Source: Buddleja alternifolia (lineage: Eukaryota > Streptophyta > Magnoliopsida > Lamiales > Scrophulariaceae). From it: DNA of 64,000 bases. Shown here piece by piece: positions 22,257 to 33,163 of this stretch. Made by a program: the position numbers and the translations under genes. Position 1 is the stretch's first letter; the number at the start of each line of letters is the position of its first letter. The stretch lies in assembly GCA_019426215.1 (NCBI GenBank), contig CM033396.1, forward strand, positions 20,909,101 to 20,973,100, in the 5' to 3' direction. Below the pieces are notes generated by a model. It saw only the letters and a program-made list of their open reading frames with translations, was not told where the DNA came from and searched no databases.

Positions 22257-22898
22257 TTTTCATGTGAGCATCTAGTTTCTCATCGATTGTGGGAGGTCGC
22301 ATTTGCACTTGACCTTGACCTTGTCCATTGAAATTGCCTTGCCTCGGGGGTGGGTTATTGAAAGGTGGCCGTGGAGCTTGATAGATCCCCGGTTGATAGA
22401 TCCCCGGTTGTGCATTCTGTGCGGGGTTGGGCCTTTTTGGAAAATTCTCTGGTACATGAAAGTTCACCCGAGGTTGATTTTGATTCCCCACATAATTAAC
22501 GTTACCAACCTCCGGTTCCAAGACTACTACTCCCTCAACTACTTCCTCAATACAAGCAACCATTTTAGAGGATGAGGCCTCTTCATCGTCGGGGTAAAGC
22601 TCGTCTTCTCGGGCCAACTGTTCGACTTTGTCCCATACACTTTGACAGTCTAACCCAAGGAGATCTCCTCCCGCACCCGCGTTGAGTCTATGCCGAATAC
22701 GTGACCTAACCCCATCATAGAAATGGAGTACTTGTTCATTCAACCCAAAATTATGATCGGGACATTTACGGAGCATGCCCTTATATCTAGCCCAAGTCTC
22801 GGCTAAAGACTCATTGCTCCTTTGCCTAAACCCTTTTATATTACTCCGGAGCTCATTGATTTTGGAGGGTGGAAAGAATTTATTTAAAAAGGCATCGA
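21828..22898 (-). pseudogene. gag: Gyp1 Gag central and C-terminal piece
   Basis: Continues the Gag cut at 51029 by Sir-T: across the ATCGA duplication the frame is preserved, giving LNKFFPPSKINELR and then SNESLAETWARYKG, the major conserved core of gypsy Gag (retrotransposon gag domain, capsid). After it come an acidic patch, a Pro/Gln/Gly-rich part with a near-duplicate GIYQPGIYQ, and the MCMEMKDLRTQVGQL helix. The frame runs into the Gyp2 LTR at 21828. 21828-22256 duplicates 17579-18007 with few changes. Confidence 0.85.
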
Positions 22899-24656
22899 TG
22901 TTGGTCCCAAGTGGTATACGAAAGGGTCTAGAAGGGGGGGGGGTTGAATAGACCCTGAAGTCTTTTTCGACTTCTTAAAAGTTCGTATCACTTTGAAGTA
23001 TTTGAACGCTTGACAAGTTTAAGCGCTGGATGTGGCGCTTGAGAAACGTTAACTTAGACTCGGTGATTTCAACGCTTACCAAAGTAGGGCAGAGTTTAGT
23101 CACTAAATCAGAGTTAGCACAGCGGAAGTATTTTATAGCTTAGCGTTCGGTTAATTAATCGAAAGTAGTCGCTTAGTTGTTTTAAGACTTTATCAGAATG
23201 TATGCAATATGAATAGTAAAGCAGTAAAACAATGAATGCTTAAAGAGGTAAATGACACAAGATATTTGTAAGGTTCACTGGGTGATGTAATCCCAGCTAC
23301 GTCCTTCTTCTCCTTTTATCAGGGAGGTTTTTCCACTATGATGATTATCGAAGAGTCACACAGAGACTTCTACAAGATAGAGGGAGATTGGATATGATCT
23401 CGGAACTCCTTGGTCACACAGATTTCAGCTCCACTAAAGACCTTCTATCCCCTTGCTTCTTTCACTCAGAAATGGTGCAAGTTACTCTTGATCTCGGAAC
23501 TCCTTGGTCACACAGATTTCAGCTCCAATAGAGATCAAATTCAACAAGCTTCTTTTACACAAAAATATTGCTTGCAAGTCAACCAGCTTTCTCACTCAGA
23601 TGAAAGGTGTTGATGGTTTTGGTCACGGGTTTGTTTGTTTTTGGAAAGTTCAAACAACTTGGGGATATCTCAATGGTAGTATAGGTTCTTCTTAAAAAGA
23701 GATTTGAGATATGGGTGACTGTCTCTGGAATATTTGTGAAAAGCTTATATGGATATTTGGCTATGATTTTCAGTAAGCTTTTCTTTCAACAAAGTAGGTA
23801 TTTTTTGCCCTTTTTTTGTGTATTTTACTTGTTTGTTGAAAGAGCTATTTATAAGGTATTGGTGGTTTTTGTCCGTTTGACACGGTTGGAGTCTCGTTTC
23901 CCCAAACATTCCTTGAGTTCAGACATTTCTAACTTTGGGTATACTTAATTAGTTAGGCATGTTCTTGGTTTCATAACTTCTGACAGTTTCGGTCAAAGAA
24001 TGGCTTACCCATACGTTATAGTGCTTATATTTTAATAGCACTTATCCGACTTTTAATGCGTCTTGTCTTATTTCCGTTGGAAATAATTCGTCCGTTTGAT
24101 TCATGCATTTTTAAGTCTTTGGATAGTTTTGGGTTTGAGTTTTCAGGTTACGTTCTTTTGTAGGTTGTGTTGGTTTAACCTTTTGGACGCTTGCTGAAGA
24201 GAATAGTTATTCTCGTGTATTGGACAGACGCTTGGACTGATCCTGAGTTTCTTCTCTTTATTTCAGACGCTTACTCTTCAATCTTGTCTTGATGGTCTTA
24301 CTGAGAATTCCGTCATTTCACTTGATGTTGAGTATTCGGCCTGAGTTATCCATTCTTAGTTTGAGCACTGGGATAATCCCTAAAGCGTTTGACGGACGCT
24401 TCAAGATATCTTTATCTATTGTAGCTTCAGACGCTTGATCTTCACCTTCATCACTTGGTAGACTCACCCAGAATTTTCCTAAGTGATTTAGTGTCACATA
24501 CTTAGTGAATTCTACAAAGATAAATACTATAAGCCTAAGATAAATAAGCTTTCAGGTACTTATACATAACATTCTATGAAAGCTTTTACACTTTTCGGGG
24601 TCTAACAGGAAGTCCTATTTGTCATCATCAAAACATCTAATATGAAATTCCTAACA
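22899..24656 (-). repeat. Sir-T LTR1 (3' LTR of copy 1, 1758 bp)
   Basis: Sense start TGTTAGGAATTTCATATTAG, sense end TTGGGACCAACA. A TATA box (TATAAATAG) is at 23853-23845. It holds seven ACGCTT and one AAGCGT on the plus strand, so the word AAGCGT is mostly in sense. The run of ten G at about 22935 is shared by the other copies. Confidence 0.95.
23845..23853 (-). promoter_or_regulatory. TATA box of Sir-T LTR1
   Basis: Sense TATAAATAG. The same box is at 36371-36379 in LTR2, 37700-37708 in LTR3, 50216-50224 in LTR4 and, in the plus-strand relative, at 60913-60921. Conservation across a diverged relative supports it as the LTR promoter core. Confidence 0.7.
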
Positions 24657-24670
24657 ATTTCCCCCTTTTT
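24657..24670 (-). promoter_or_regulatory. Sir-T copy 1 polypurine tract
   Basis: Sense AAAAAGGGGGAAAT directly before the LTR start TGTTAGG. The flanks form an 11-bp inverted repeat, CATCATCAAAA (24623-24633, inside the LTR) and TTTTGATGATG (24667-24677). Copy 2 has the same tract at 38507-38518 but with shorter homopolymers. Confidence 0.85.
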
Positions 24671-24843
24671 GATGATGGCAATACTTATTTAGTTCAAGCG
24701 TTAGATACCTAAAGTGAAGGTTAGCGTAAGTTAGTAAGTTAGTTTGAGCTTTAACGAGATGTTTCAGCTGTAAAATGCATTTTATATATATATTTCATAG
24801 TACAGGCATTTTACAACTAAAAAGAGAGAAGCACAAGTAAAAA
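24671..24843 (-). other. Sir-T copy 1 3' untranslated part
   Basis: Short AT-rich stretch between the post-pol frame and polypurine tract with a TATATATA run near 24785. No gene. Confidence 0.5.
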
Positions 24844-26628
24844 TCAAGATCGTGACTTGATCTTGTATCTCTTAGTCATTTCAGCACGGATTGCTTTAGT
24901 TATCTGATCTTCTAACGTCATCATCGCAGCATGATCTTTACTGATTATGTGCTTGTTTTCTTGAACTTGTCGTGCCTTAAAGGTAATGAAGTGTTTATCC
25001 CATTCCTCTTGACTGATGCCTATGTATCGTAGGCAAATTCTGAAGGTTTGGTCGAAGTCAGACATTTTTCTTTCTAAGGCTAATACTGCTGGATCAGATG
25101 GTTCTGGAATTGATGCTCTGAGAAGAGGAATGTCAAACTGTTCAAGCAGTGCTCTTGAAGGCAATGGAAGAGTTGGATAGAGCACTCTGGGAGTTTCTTT
25201 CTTATTGGACGCTTCAACCGATGTAGTTACCCAAGAGGGATAGGGATACCTTGGTTCTGTACTCAGTGTGAGAGAAGTATCAATATGTTGACGCTTGGAT
25301 GGTGGAGGAGGAACTTGATCTTTAGATGTTGACGATTTCCTCTTTTCTCCCTTCCTTTTCCCCTTATTGCCATCATCAGTCTGTATGAAATGCTGAGTAA
25401 GAAGACTGACTTGAGTAGCAATCTGAGCGACAGAGGCCTCAAGAGTGGTTAGACGCTGATCGAAATGTTCTTTCATGACCAGGAGTTGAGCGTGATTAGC
25501 GTCTGTGAGAGAGGTCTCTAGAACCGTGAACCGGTCTTGTAGATCATTGGTTAAAGCCACATGACTTGCCTGAGTAGCTGTAGATAGTTGCTGTATGTGA
25601 GTGAGGCATTCAGTCATGGACGGTTGAGCATCGGGAATTGCAGTGCTGACTCGAGGCTTAAAACGAGATGTGTGTTTGAGAGATTCAATAGGTACTTGAT
25701 AAGTAGGATCAAATACTGTTCCTCGAAGCTCTGGGGTAGTGTTGGACTCGGTGGATGCAGTAGAATCGGATTCAGTTGGACTAGGGAAATGAGGCGCTTG
25801 AGGTAATTCTAATAAGCGCTCAGGAGCAGGTAACGTGTCAGCTGGTGCTGCAGTAAATTCTGATTCTATACGGCTAAAGTCCGTAAACCGAAAGTCCAAG
25901 CTGGCAAACGGCTCATCTGCATATGGATACGTAGCAATCTGTAGAAGTTCATTCAAATGTAGAGTGGGGAGATAAGTACCTTGAATGAACGTTCTGATAG
26001 GACTATCCAGGGCCCTGATATACATTGGCCCGAGGATATCCAGCACATGAGTGGGAAAGATTTTGGAGGGCGCTTGGCATATGGAGAATAAGGCATCTGG
26101 GCAATAGTGTTGTGAGAAGACAATTAGCCGATCTGTTGGGAGAGTCTTCGGTTTCCGAGAGTCGGGAACGTAGAGCCGGTAATACTCTTCCAAGTATGGG
26201 TAGATGGCTGAAGCAAGCGCTTGAGATCTTTCTAACAGCGATAAAACAAAATCATAGTGACTTAAGACTTCTTGTCGAATAGACGGAAGAAGTGGATATC
26301 CTCTGAAAGGATTGATCCGAGAGCCATTCCATTGTCGCAGATTTTCTGTGAAGATTTTGTCGAATAGGGAGACTGGAGGCATAATTGCCATCATGAAAGA
26401 AAAGTTGTCTTCACAGTGGCTAGGGGTGAAGTTCAGACAGGACAGGGGAGAAGAACCGCTGGTGGACGCTTGATCAGCAAAGCGTAGAGAAGAGTTGGCC
26501 AGTTTGTGCAATGCTTGTCTTAAGCGGTGTTCAGGTTGATGGCGGATCAGAGGCAGCTTCAGAACGGGTCCAAGTCTATGTTGGCGCTGCGTTAGCATGT
26601 AGCGTGCAAATTTGGTCTTTTTTATCAT
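24844..26628 (-). CDS. Sir-T copy 1 post-pol ORF, C-terminal part (594 aa), coiled coil and basic patch
   Basis: This frame overlaps the end of the 725-residue frame by 53 bases and is shifted relative to it at a run of six A (sense). Copy 2 has five A there, which would join the two frames, so they were probably one protein of about 1300 residues. Residues about 20-340 have no motif I recognise. Around residues 350-420 is a helical stretch typical of coiled coil (IQQLSTATQASHVALTNDL, then LTTLEASVAQIATQVSLL). It is followed by a strongly basic patch (KGKRKGEKRKSS and PPPSKRQH), a likely nuclear localisation signal. The C-terminus is helical and ends KRYKIKSRS. I see no membrane segment and no enzyme motif. 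Sireviruses often carry an env-like frame in this position; this one does not look like an envelope protein. Confidence 0.7.
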   Translation of the reverse strand: MIKKTKFARYMLTQRQHRLGPVLKLPLIRHQPEHRLRQALHKLANSSLRFADQASTSGSSPLSCLNFTPSHCEDNFSFMMAIMPPVSLFDKIFTENLRQWNGSRINPFRGYPLLPSIRQEVLSHYDFVLSLLERSQALASAIYPYLEEYYRLYVPDSRKPKTLPTDRLIVFSQHYCPDALFSICQAPSKIFPTHVLDILGPMYIRALDSPIRTFIQGTYLPTLHLNELLQIATYPYADEPFASLDFRFTDFSRIESEFTAAPADTLPAPERLLELPQAPHFPSPTESDSTASTESNTTPELRGTVFDPTYQVPIESLKHTSRFKPRVSTAIPDAQPSMTECLTHIQQLSTATQASHVALTNDLQDRFTVLETSLTDANHAQLLVMKEHFDQRLTTLEASVAQIATQVSLLTQHFIQTDDGNKGKRKGEKRKSSTSKDQVPPPPSKRQHIDTSLTLSTEPRYPYPSWVTTSVEASNKKETPRVLYPTLPLPSRALLEQFDIPLLRASIPEPSDPAVLALERKMSDFDQTFRICLRYIGISQEEWDKHFITFKARQVQENKHIISKDHAAMMTLEDQITKAIRAEMTKRYKIKSRS

Positions 26629-28753
26629 GAATCCCTATTCTGAACAGATGGGGAGCACTAACCAAGTCTTCAAATTTATACGTGTCACCCATGTAAGCTT
26701 CAGCCCATCTTATCTCAGTCATACAATACTCAGTTCCTGCATTAAGTATAGCACGAAACCCTTGGTGATGAATATCACAGATGGATTCAAAACGATACCT
26801 GTCTGATTGGTAGTTAGCGTTCCAGACGCAGTCAAAATATGCATCGATTTCAAGTTGAATCATCTCGGTCAGGGAAGCTGGACGCTCACCGGCATGTACT
26901 CCTTTATTCTTCCACAGGAGGAGAGGATTAGCTGAGTGCTTGTTTTCCCTGCTTTTGACCAGTGTTGGAGAGTGAGAATAGCCTTCTCTGTTTAGTAGCC
27001 CTTCCGTTGGGTTCACAAGCTTATCCTGACGCTCATAGACTCTGATGTTGTAGTCTCTGAGAGCGAAGCCAGTGGGTTTGCTTGTCCCACAGTCCAGATA
27101 ATAAGCTAAATCAACATCAGCTCTAGGAGTCTTGCCTCCTTGCCGCTGTGCTTGGAGAGTTACGGAAGCCGGGATGTGTTTGGGAGTCTTCCTGAGTTCA
27201 AGGGCTGTGTAGTAAGCTTCATCAGCTGGGGTTGAGGCTGTGTTAAAGAGAGTGTTGCGTACAGCCAGATCAAACTTTATGAGCTTGGCGATATCATTTT
27301 CGGCATTGATAAGACTTTCTTCATTGTATCCTGCAGGTATGAAGGTCTCTGCCGGCGCTGGAGGCAAATAATCGACTGAGTGATCGATAGTCTTTAAGGG
27401 ATCCAGCTTGAAGCAATGTCGATGAATCACAACGTCGTTAGCATCGCTCTGACCTTCTGAGCGTGCCTCTGTTGTACTAGGTAATGCAAGCAATGGTTGA
27501 ACCCTTGGGATTTCAGGTTCATCAGGCTCGAGATTTGTAGATTCGATGGCAGCTTCATGTGCGATGGCCACAATGTGGGCCATATCAACATCCAGATGGA
27601 CATCAACTGGTGGTTCAAAGGATGATATCGGGACAGCAGCTATGGCTTGATCACTTTGTGTAGCCTCAGAAGAAATGGCAGCAGTTGGACGCTTACGTCT
27701 CTTGAAGATACGCTTCACATTTATACCTTCGGCGGGGAACGCTTGAGTCTGTGGAACTGCAGGTTCTTCAAAGTCAATATTTTTGAGAACCTTTTCCAGA
27801 TCTTTCCGACTAATGAGGGGTATAGAATCCTCGTCATCTTCATCGCTTTTGATAGGTTGAGCCTTGGGCTTTCGAGGAGCCCGTTTCTTTGTGACAGTGG
27901 GACGTTTCACATTACGTTTGGCTTTCTCCTGATCTGGACGCTCAGCCTCCTCATCTGACGCTGCTCGGACAACTTGGCACTCAGAGAGAGGCTTAGCAGC
28001 ACCTCCAACTTTGGGTGGATTGAAGAGATTATTGATGATTCTTGGCCCATAGAACTTATGCTTGGCCACGGTGACTCCTGCTGAAGAGGTGCACTCTGCT
28101 CGAAAAATTAGATCACTTAAAACTAGACCATAAGGTCTGTTTGAAGTGCGTAGATTGTCTCTGAATTTGCTGAATATATAGGCGCTCCAGTTGATTTTTA
28201 TCTTGAGCAGGATGGCAGTCATCATCTGGAACTGGGTTGGGTTGATTTTGTCGAAGGTTCCCACTCTGCATTCAATGTTTTTACTGCAGAAATCAGCCAA
28301 GACTCGATACCTGTTCACTATATCTTTCTTCTCAAAGTACGGTTTGTATGGAGCATCATCGTAAGCGCTAATCTGAGTCCAGACTTCTTGAATTTGTTCT
28401 TCAGTGATAGTGTCTAAAGTGGCTCCAGCATTAGGTAGAGAGAAATTCTGGGCAATAGAGGCCGCAGAGAGAGTGAACGTCTTTGATTCCTTCTTGGAGA
28501 CAGGAAACAAACAAGTGATGGAAGTCTCATTGTCAGACAGTCGAGCATTTCTCCAGAAAAATTCTAGTTCTTCAGGAAACATATACGAGTATTTTGTGAG
28601 AAATTTCTGAAGCCCAGCCTCTGCTACAGAATCCATCACTTCCGTTAAATCAATTTGGGGGTTTTCATAGAGAAACTTCCAATCAACTATAAGGCCTTCA
28701 GTGACCTTAACAACAACTTCAGTGGTTCCAGCAGTAGCTTTCTTGGGTGCCAT
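26576..28753 (-). CDS. Sir-T copy 1 post-pol ORF, N-terminal part (725 aa), unknown function with nuclear-type basic patches
   Basis: Begins MAPKKATAGTTE. Residues about 1-260 form a globular region (FLTKYSYMFPEELEFFWRNA, LSAASIAQNFSLPNAG, INWSAYIFSKFRDNL) whose layout recalls the putative plant transposon domain of Athila post-pol frames; that resemblance is weak. Residues about 285-360 are highly charged with KRNVKRPTVTKKRAPRKPK and KRIFKRRKRP around an acidic stretch (KSDEDDEDS), looking like nuclear signals and a flexible hinge. A second globular region follows (ADVDLAYYLDCG, FALRDYNIRVYERQ, LEIDAYFDCVWNANYQSD). I do not recognise a catalytic site. The frame shifts at its end into the 594-residue frame. 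The 5' spacer of 1.1 kb suggests its own transcript by splicing or an internal promoter (inference). Confidence 0.75.
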   Translation of the reverse strand: MAPKKATAGTTEVVVKVTEGLIVDWKFLYENPQIDLTEVMDSVAEAGLQKFLTKYSYMFPEELEFFWRNARLSDNETSITCLFPVSKKESKTFTLSAASIAQNFSLPNAGATLDTITEEQIQEVWTQISAYDDAPYKPYFEKKDIVNRYRVLADFCSKNIECRVGTFDKINPTQFQMMTAILLKIKINWSAYIFSKFRDNLRTSNRPYGLVLSDLIFRAECTSSAGVTVAKHKFYGPRIINNLFNPPKVGGAAKPLSECQVVRAASDEEAERPDQEKAKRNVKRPTVTKKRAPRKPKAQPIKSDEDDEDSIPLISRKDLEKVLKNIDFEEPAVPQTQAFPAEGINVKRIFKRRKRPTAAISSEATQSDQAIAAVPISSFEPPVDVHLDVDMAHIVAIAHEAAIESTNLEPDEPEIPRVQPLLALPSTTEARSEGQSDANDVVIHRHCFKLDPLKTIDHSVDYLPPAPAETFIPAGYNEESLINAENDIAKLIKFDLAVRNTLFNTASTPADEAYYTALELRKTPKHIPASVTLQAQRQGGKTPRADVDLAYYLDCGTSKPTGFALRDYNIRVYERQDKLVNPTEGLLNREGYSHSPTLVKSRENKHSANPLLLWKNKGVHAGERPASLTEMIQLEIDAYFDCVWNANYQSDRYRFESICDIHHQGFRAILNAGTEYCMTEIRWAEAYMGDTYKFEDLVSAPHLFRIGIHDKKDQICTLHANAAPT

Positions 28754-29861
28754 TAGTGAGAAGTAGACAGAGATTACGAATGAAAATTTTTGTTTTTGAG
28801 AAAGAGAGAGAATTTTTCTTGCACGAATGTAATAGAGTATAAGAGTGTTTGTGTTCTGCAGAAAGTGTGTTTTTGAGATACTTCAATTTGAATGTTCTTT
28901 GTGTTTGAAGTTTGAGATGTTGACACGTGGAGGAATATAAATCTCAGCCATTAAAATATAACTGTGGACGTGAATTTAGATTAAATAGGCACGGTTTCTT
29001 TTAGTAACTTCCACATATACTATTTTGAAGTCCGATTAAAAGTTTGAAACAGAGACTTTTGATATACTGAGAGTGATACGTGTGCCCATGAAAAGCGGAT
29101 ACGTTCTTTATGAAAACTGTTCGGGAACCATAATTTTGAACAACTATTCAAATACCCGCCAAAAATTTGTTAAAGCGTCTGGACCTATTCAGAATGACGC
29201 TTGAAACAATTCAGTGTTATGTGGACGCTTGAGAATCTTGAGGTTCTCTTTCAAGTAACATTTTGTGCTTTAGCGGTCATTGTAACATATAGAATTATTC
29301 CTGTGTATGAGGACACAGTTTCCCAGTACTTATCATTATGTCTTGGTAGTAGTGTTTTACTTTTGGTTTAAAATATTCAGCGCTGGTTGTATTCGTCTAA
29401 GATACATGGTAATTGTACTGACGCGTGTACATGTGCTGAACCATCTTTGAAAAACGTGATGAGTACCCATGGGTTTTCTTGAGCGAAGGGTGAGGAATGT
29501 CAAGTCAGCATTAATTGCATTGATTGACTAATCCACTTTCTCGTTTTAGCGTAGGGTAATGTACGCTTGCTTTTAAAGGGTCTTTTTACTAAGTGCTTTA
29601 GCCGGGAATAAAGCTAAGCGTTTAGTTTATTTGAAAGAAGTGCAGACGCTAAGACAGATTTGTGTAATAAGCGTCAAAAGGATTTAAGTGTATGGTGCTA
29701 AGTGCGTATGACCGATGCAAGGGAAAACATTTTTGGTCATATTCACTTAAGTATAGTTAGCTCTTTTAAGGTTCCCCTATGTAGGTTCCCCATAAATTAC
29801 ATAACATACAGTGAATTCCCCCTAAATTTCATGCCTAACAAAAGTATGATGTTTCGAATGA
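28754..29861 (-). other. Spacer between pol and post-pol ORF, copy 1
   Basis: No gene. It carries several AAGCG-type words in both directions (for example near 29172, 29196, 29225, 29561, 29671). It is nearly identical to 42566-43677 in copy 2. A splice acceptor or internal promoter for the post-pol frame might lie here, but I cannot identify one. Confidence 0.5.
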
Positions 29862-31377
29862 TTAAGCATTTAGATCAATCATACCTAGTTCACTTCTTAA
29901 AGTGAGAAAACGTTGTTCGTTAAGCGCTTTGGTGAAGATATCTGCCAGTTGCTTTTCTGTACCAATGAAGTGCATGGAGATATCTTTCTTTTGAACGTGG
30001 TCACGTAGAAAGTGATAGCGAATGTCAATGTGTTTGGTTCTAGAGTGAAGAACTGGATTTTGAGTCATTGCTAAGGCGCTTTGATTGTCACAATGGATAG
30101 GAGTTGGATCTAGGATTATTCCATAATCTCTAAGTTGTTGCCTCATCCAAAGGATCTGTGCACAACAGCTTCCAGCGGCTACATACTCAGCTTCAGCGGT
30201 GGAAGTAGCGATGGACTGTTGCTTCTTACTATGCCATGAAATTAGTCTATCACCTAGAAATTGACATGTTCCACTAGTACTTTTTCTATCTATTTTGCAT
30301 CCTGCAAAATCTGCATCTGAATAACCAATTAGTTCAAAAGGAGAATCCCTAGGATACCATAAGCCCACATTTTGTGTGCCTTTTAGGTACTTAAGGATCC
30401 TTTTAGCAGCAATTAAGTGTGATTCTCTAGGATCAGCTTGAAATCGTGCACACATGCATACTGAGAACATAATATCAGGTCTACTAGCTGTAAGATAAAG
30501 AAGTGATCCAATAATACCTCTATAGTTAGTGATATCAATTTTCTTTCCATTATCATCTCTATCTAGCTTAAGCGTTGGCTCATTGGAATTTTTGAAGGTG
30601 ATGCATTTTCCATACCAAATTCTTGATCATATCTCTAGTATATTTAGTTTGATTTATGAATATGCCATTAGGGAGTTGTTTAACTTGTAATCCTAGGAAG
30701 AAAGTTAATTCACCCATCATGCTCATTTCAAATTGATCTTGCATCATCTTCGAAAATTTCTCACATAGACGCTTATTGGTAGATCCAAATATAATATCAT
30801 CAACATAAATTTGAACTAGGAGAATATCTCCATTATGGGTAATTTTGAATAACGTTGTGTCAACGCTGCCTTTTGAAAAGCCTTTACCTATAAGGAAGAT
30901 AGAAAGAGTGTCATACCATGCTCGTGGTGCTTGTTTAAGACCATAGAGTGCCTTGTCCAATTTGTAAACCATGCTTTTCCCATGGTTGTTGATGAATCCT
31001 GGTGGTTGCTCCACATATACTTCTTCTTGGAGTTTACCATTCAGAAATGCACTCTTTACGTCCATTTGATACACTGTAAATTTGTTAAATGCTGCAAACG
31101 CTAGAAACATGCGGATTGCTTCAAGACGGGCAACTGGAGCGTATGTTTCATCAAAGTCGATGCCCTCTTCTTGACAGTATCCCTGAGCTACGAGTCTGGC
31201 TTTGTTTCTAATCACAATCCCATTCTCATCCATTTTGTTTCTATAGACCCATCTAGTTCCAATGACCCCTTGGTGGGTTGGTCTTGGTACTAGCGTCCAT
31301 ACCTCATTTCTTTCAAATTGGTTTAGCTCTTCTTGCATGGCTTCTATCCAACTTGGATCGTTAAGCGCTTCATCCAC
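29862..31377 (-). pseudogene. pol: Sir-T copy 1 reverse transcriptase and RNase H, broken
   Basis: Copia RT in 31377-30580: [47 protein letters not shown] and the active site YVDDIIFGS. The frame breaks near 30595 where a T-run is one base shorter than in copy 2. RNase H follows in 30470-29862 ([19 protein letters not shown], then [13 protein letters not shown] and IADIFTK-type end). Copy 2 (45648-43678) has the same region open. Reads as near-intact apart from single-base deletions in homopolymers, so sequencing error and true decay are both possible. Confidence 0.9.
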
Positions 31378-31594
31378 TTTCTTTGGTTCATTTGAGATAG
31401 GAAGCTTGCAAACATGGCCTCATTTATTGTAGCGGCTCTTGTTCTAACGGGTGCTCCAATATCTCCAATAATTAGTTCTGGTGGATGGTCTCTGAGCCAT
31501 TTTCTGTCTGGTTGGAACGGGTTAAGAGATTGATCTAACGTTTGATTAAACTGTGCAGGCGCTTGACCAATTCCTTGCGTAGGCGCTTCAGTGT

Positions 31595-33107
31595 TTATAG
31601 TTTGAGTTGCTCTTGATGAACATTCCCTTCATGATCATCAGCGTTTCTTGCAATGTCATCGTTGATGTCTTTACGAGTAGTCTTAGGATTAGGTACAATG
31701 ATTTCATTATCTTCATCAATATCACTATCATCACACAGATTGATTTGTGACGCTTGTTGAGATAAATCTTCAATTCCTGCATCATTAATATTAACCTTAC
31801 TCGGTTCTTGGTTAGCATCATCAAACACAACATGAATGGATTCTTCAACCTTCGATTTGACTTTATTTAAGATGCGAAAGCTCTTTCCATTTTTGGCGTA
31901 ACCTAGAAAGATTCCTTCATCTGCTTTAGGATCAAATGTCTTTAGGCTTTGGGAACCATTGTTATGAATGAAACATTTTGAACCAAATACATGAAAGTAT
32001 GAAACATTCGGCTTACGTCCCTTCCATAACTCATATGGAGTCTTTTCATGTTGCTTGTTGATCATACACCGGTTCTGAGTGTAGCAAGCAGTGTTGATAG
32101 CTTCGGCCCACAACCTTTGAGGCAGCTTAGACTCGGCTAACATAGTCCTAGCGGCTTCTTTAAGCGTTCTGTTCCGTCGTTCAGCAACTCCATTTTGTTG
32201 AGGTGTTCTAGGTGCTGAATACTCATGAAGTATTCCAAAGTCTTTACAAAATTTCTCAACAATATGGTTAGTAAATTCAGTTCCTCTATCACTTCTAATT
32301 CTTGTCACTTTTAGATCTTTTGAGTTTTGTAGTTGACGAATTAGAGAGGTGAGCTTGGCACTAGTTTCATCTTTAGATGCTAGAAATTCTACCCATGTAT
32401 AGCGTGAAAAATCATCAACTATTACTAGTGAATACTTTTACCACTAACGCTCATGATTTGAATAGGACCAAACAAATCTAAATGTAGTAATTCAAGTATT
32501 CGAGAGGTCGATAGATGAAGCTTCTTCTTAAAAGATGATTTAACTTGTTTACCCATTTGACAAGCATCACATAAGCGATCTTTATTAAAGGAACCTTTAG
32601 GTAATCCCTCTACGAGATTTAGAGATATTAATTGAGAGATTGTTTTGAAATTGAGGTGATTCATTTTTCTGTGCCATAACCAACCTAATTCGTTTTGATT
32701 CTTAGCTACGAAACATGTAGGGTTGTTATCTAATGTTGAATCCCAATCTACTAAGTATACATTGTTTGTTCTTCTTCCTTTTAATTAGTAGATCCTGTCT
32801 TAACATCGATTATCTCGCACAAGTCACTAGAAAATTTAATTTCAAAGCCTTTATCACAGAATTGACTTATGCTTAGGAGATTATGTTTAAGACCCTCAAC
32901 ATAGTATACATCATTGATCATGATGTTCCCCCTATGCATGATACCTATACCTTTAGTTTTACCTTTAGAATTATCACCGAATATAACTTGAGGACCATTG
33001 GTTGCACGATAGTTGATCAAGAGATCCTTTGATCCAGTCATGTGTCTCGATGATCCACTATCTATGTACCATACTGAAGCGTCGGTGTTGGCTCTAGGTA
33101 CCTGCAT
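31595..33107 (-). pseudogene. pol: Sir-T copy 1 protease and integrase, broken
   Basis: Protease at 33107-32781 with VWYIDSGSSRHMTG (DSG active site) and YYVEGLKHNLLSISQ. Integrase zinc region at about 32670-32560 (HRKMNHLNF, then CDACQMGKQVKSSF). Core with LHLDLFGPIQ, IRSDRGTEF (about 32300) and NGVAERRNRTLKEA (about 32190), so D, D and E are all present. The frame is lost at two places (about 32785 and 32437) where T-runs are one base shorter than in copy 2. The linker to RT (31850-31595) is acidic. Confidence 0.9.
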
Positions 33108-33163
33108 TCAAAAGGGCAGATCTAATTTCCTTTAGGTACCCATTTTGTTTGGGTCCTTCTTTG

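Noticed and set aside
22930..22942. Poly-G run as a telomere or quadruplex element
   Set aside because: A single G-run per LTR copy; no four-run arrangement.
26615..26632. Programmed -1 frameshift at the A-run
   Set aside because: The frames would need a +1 shift, and copy 2 simply has one A fewer; indel or sequencing error is simpler.
24844..28753. Retroviral-type envelope protein
   Set aside because: No signal peptide, no membrane helix and no furin-type site seen; basic patches and coiled coil point to a nuclear protein.
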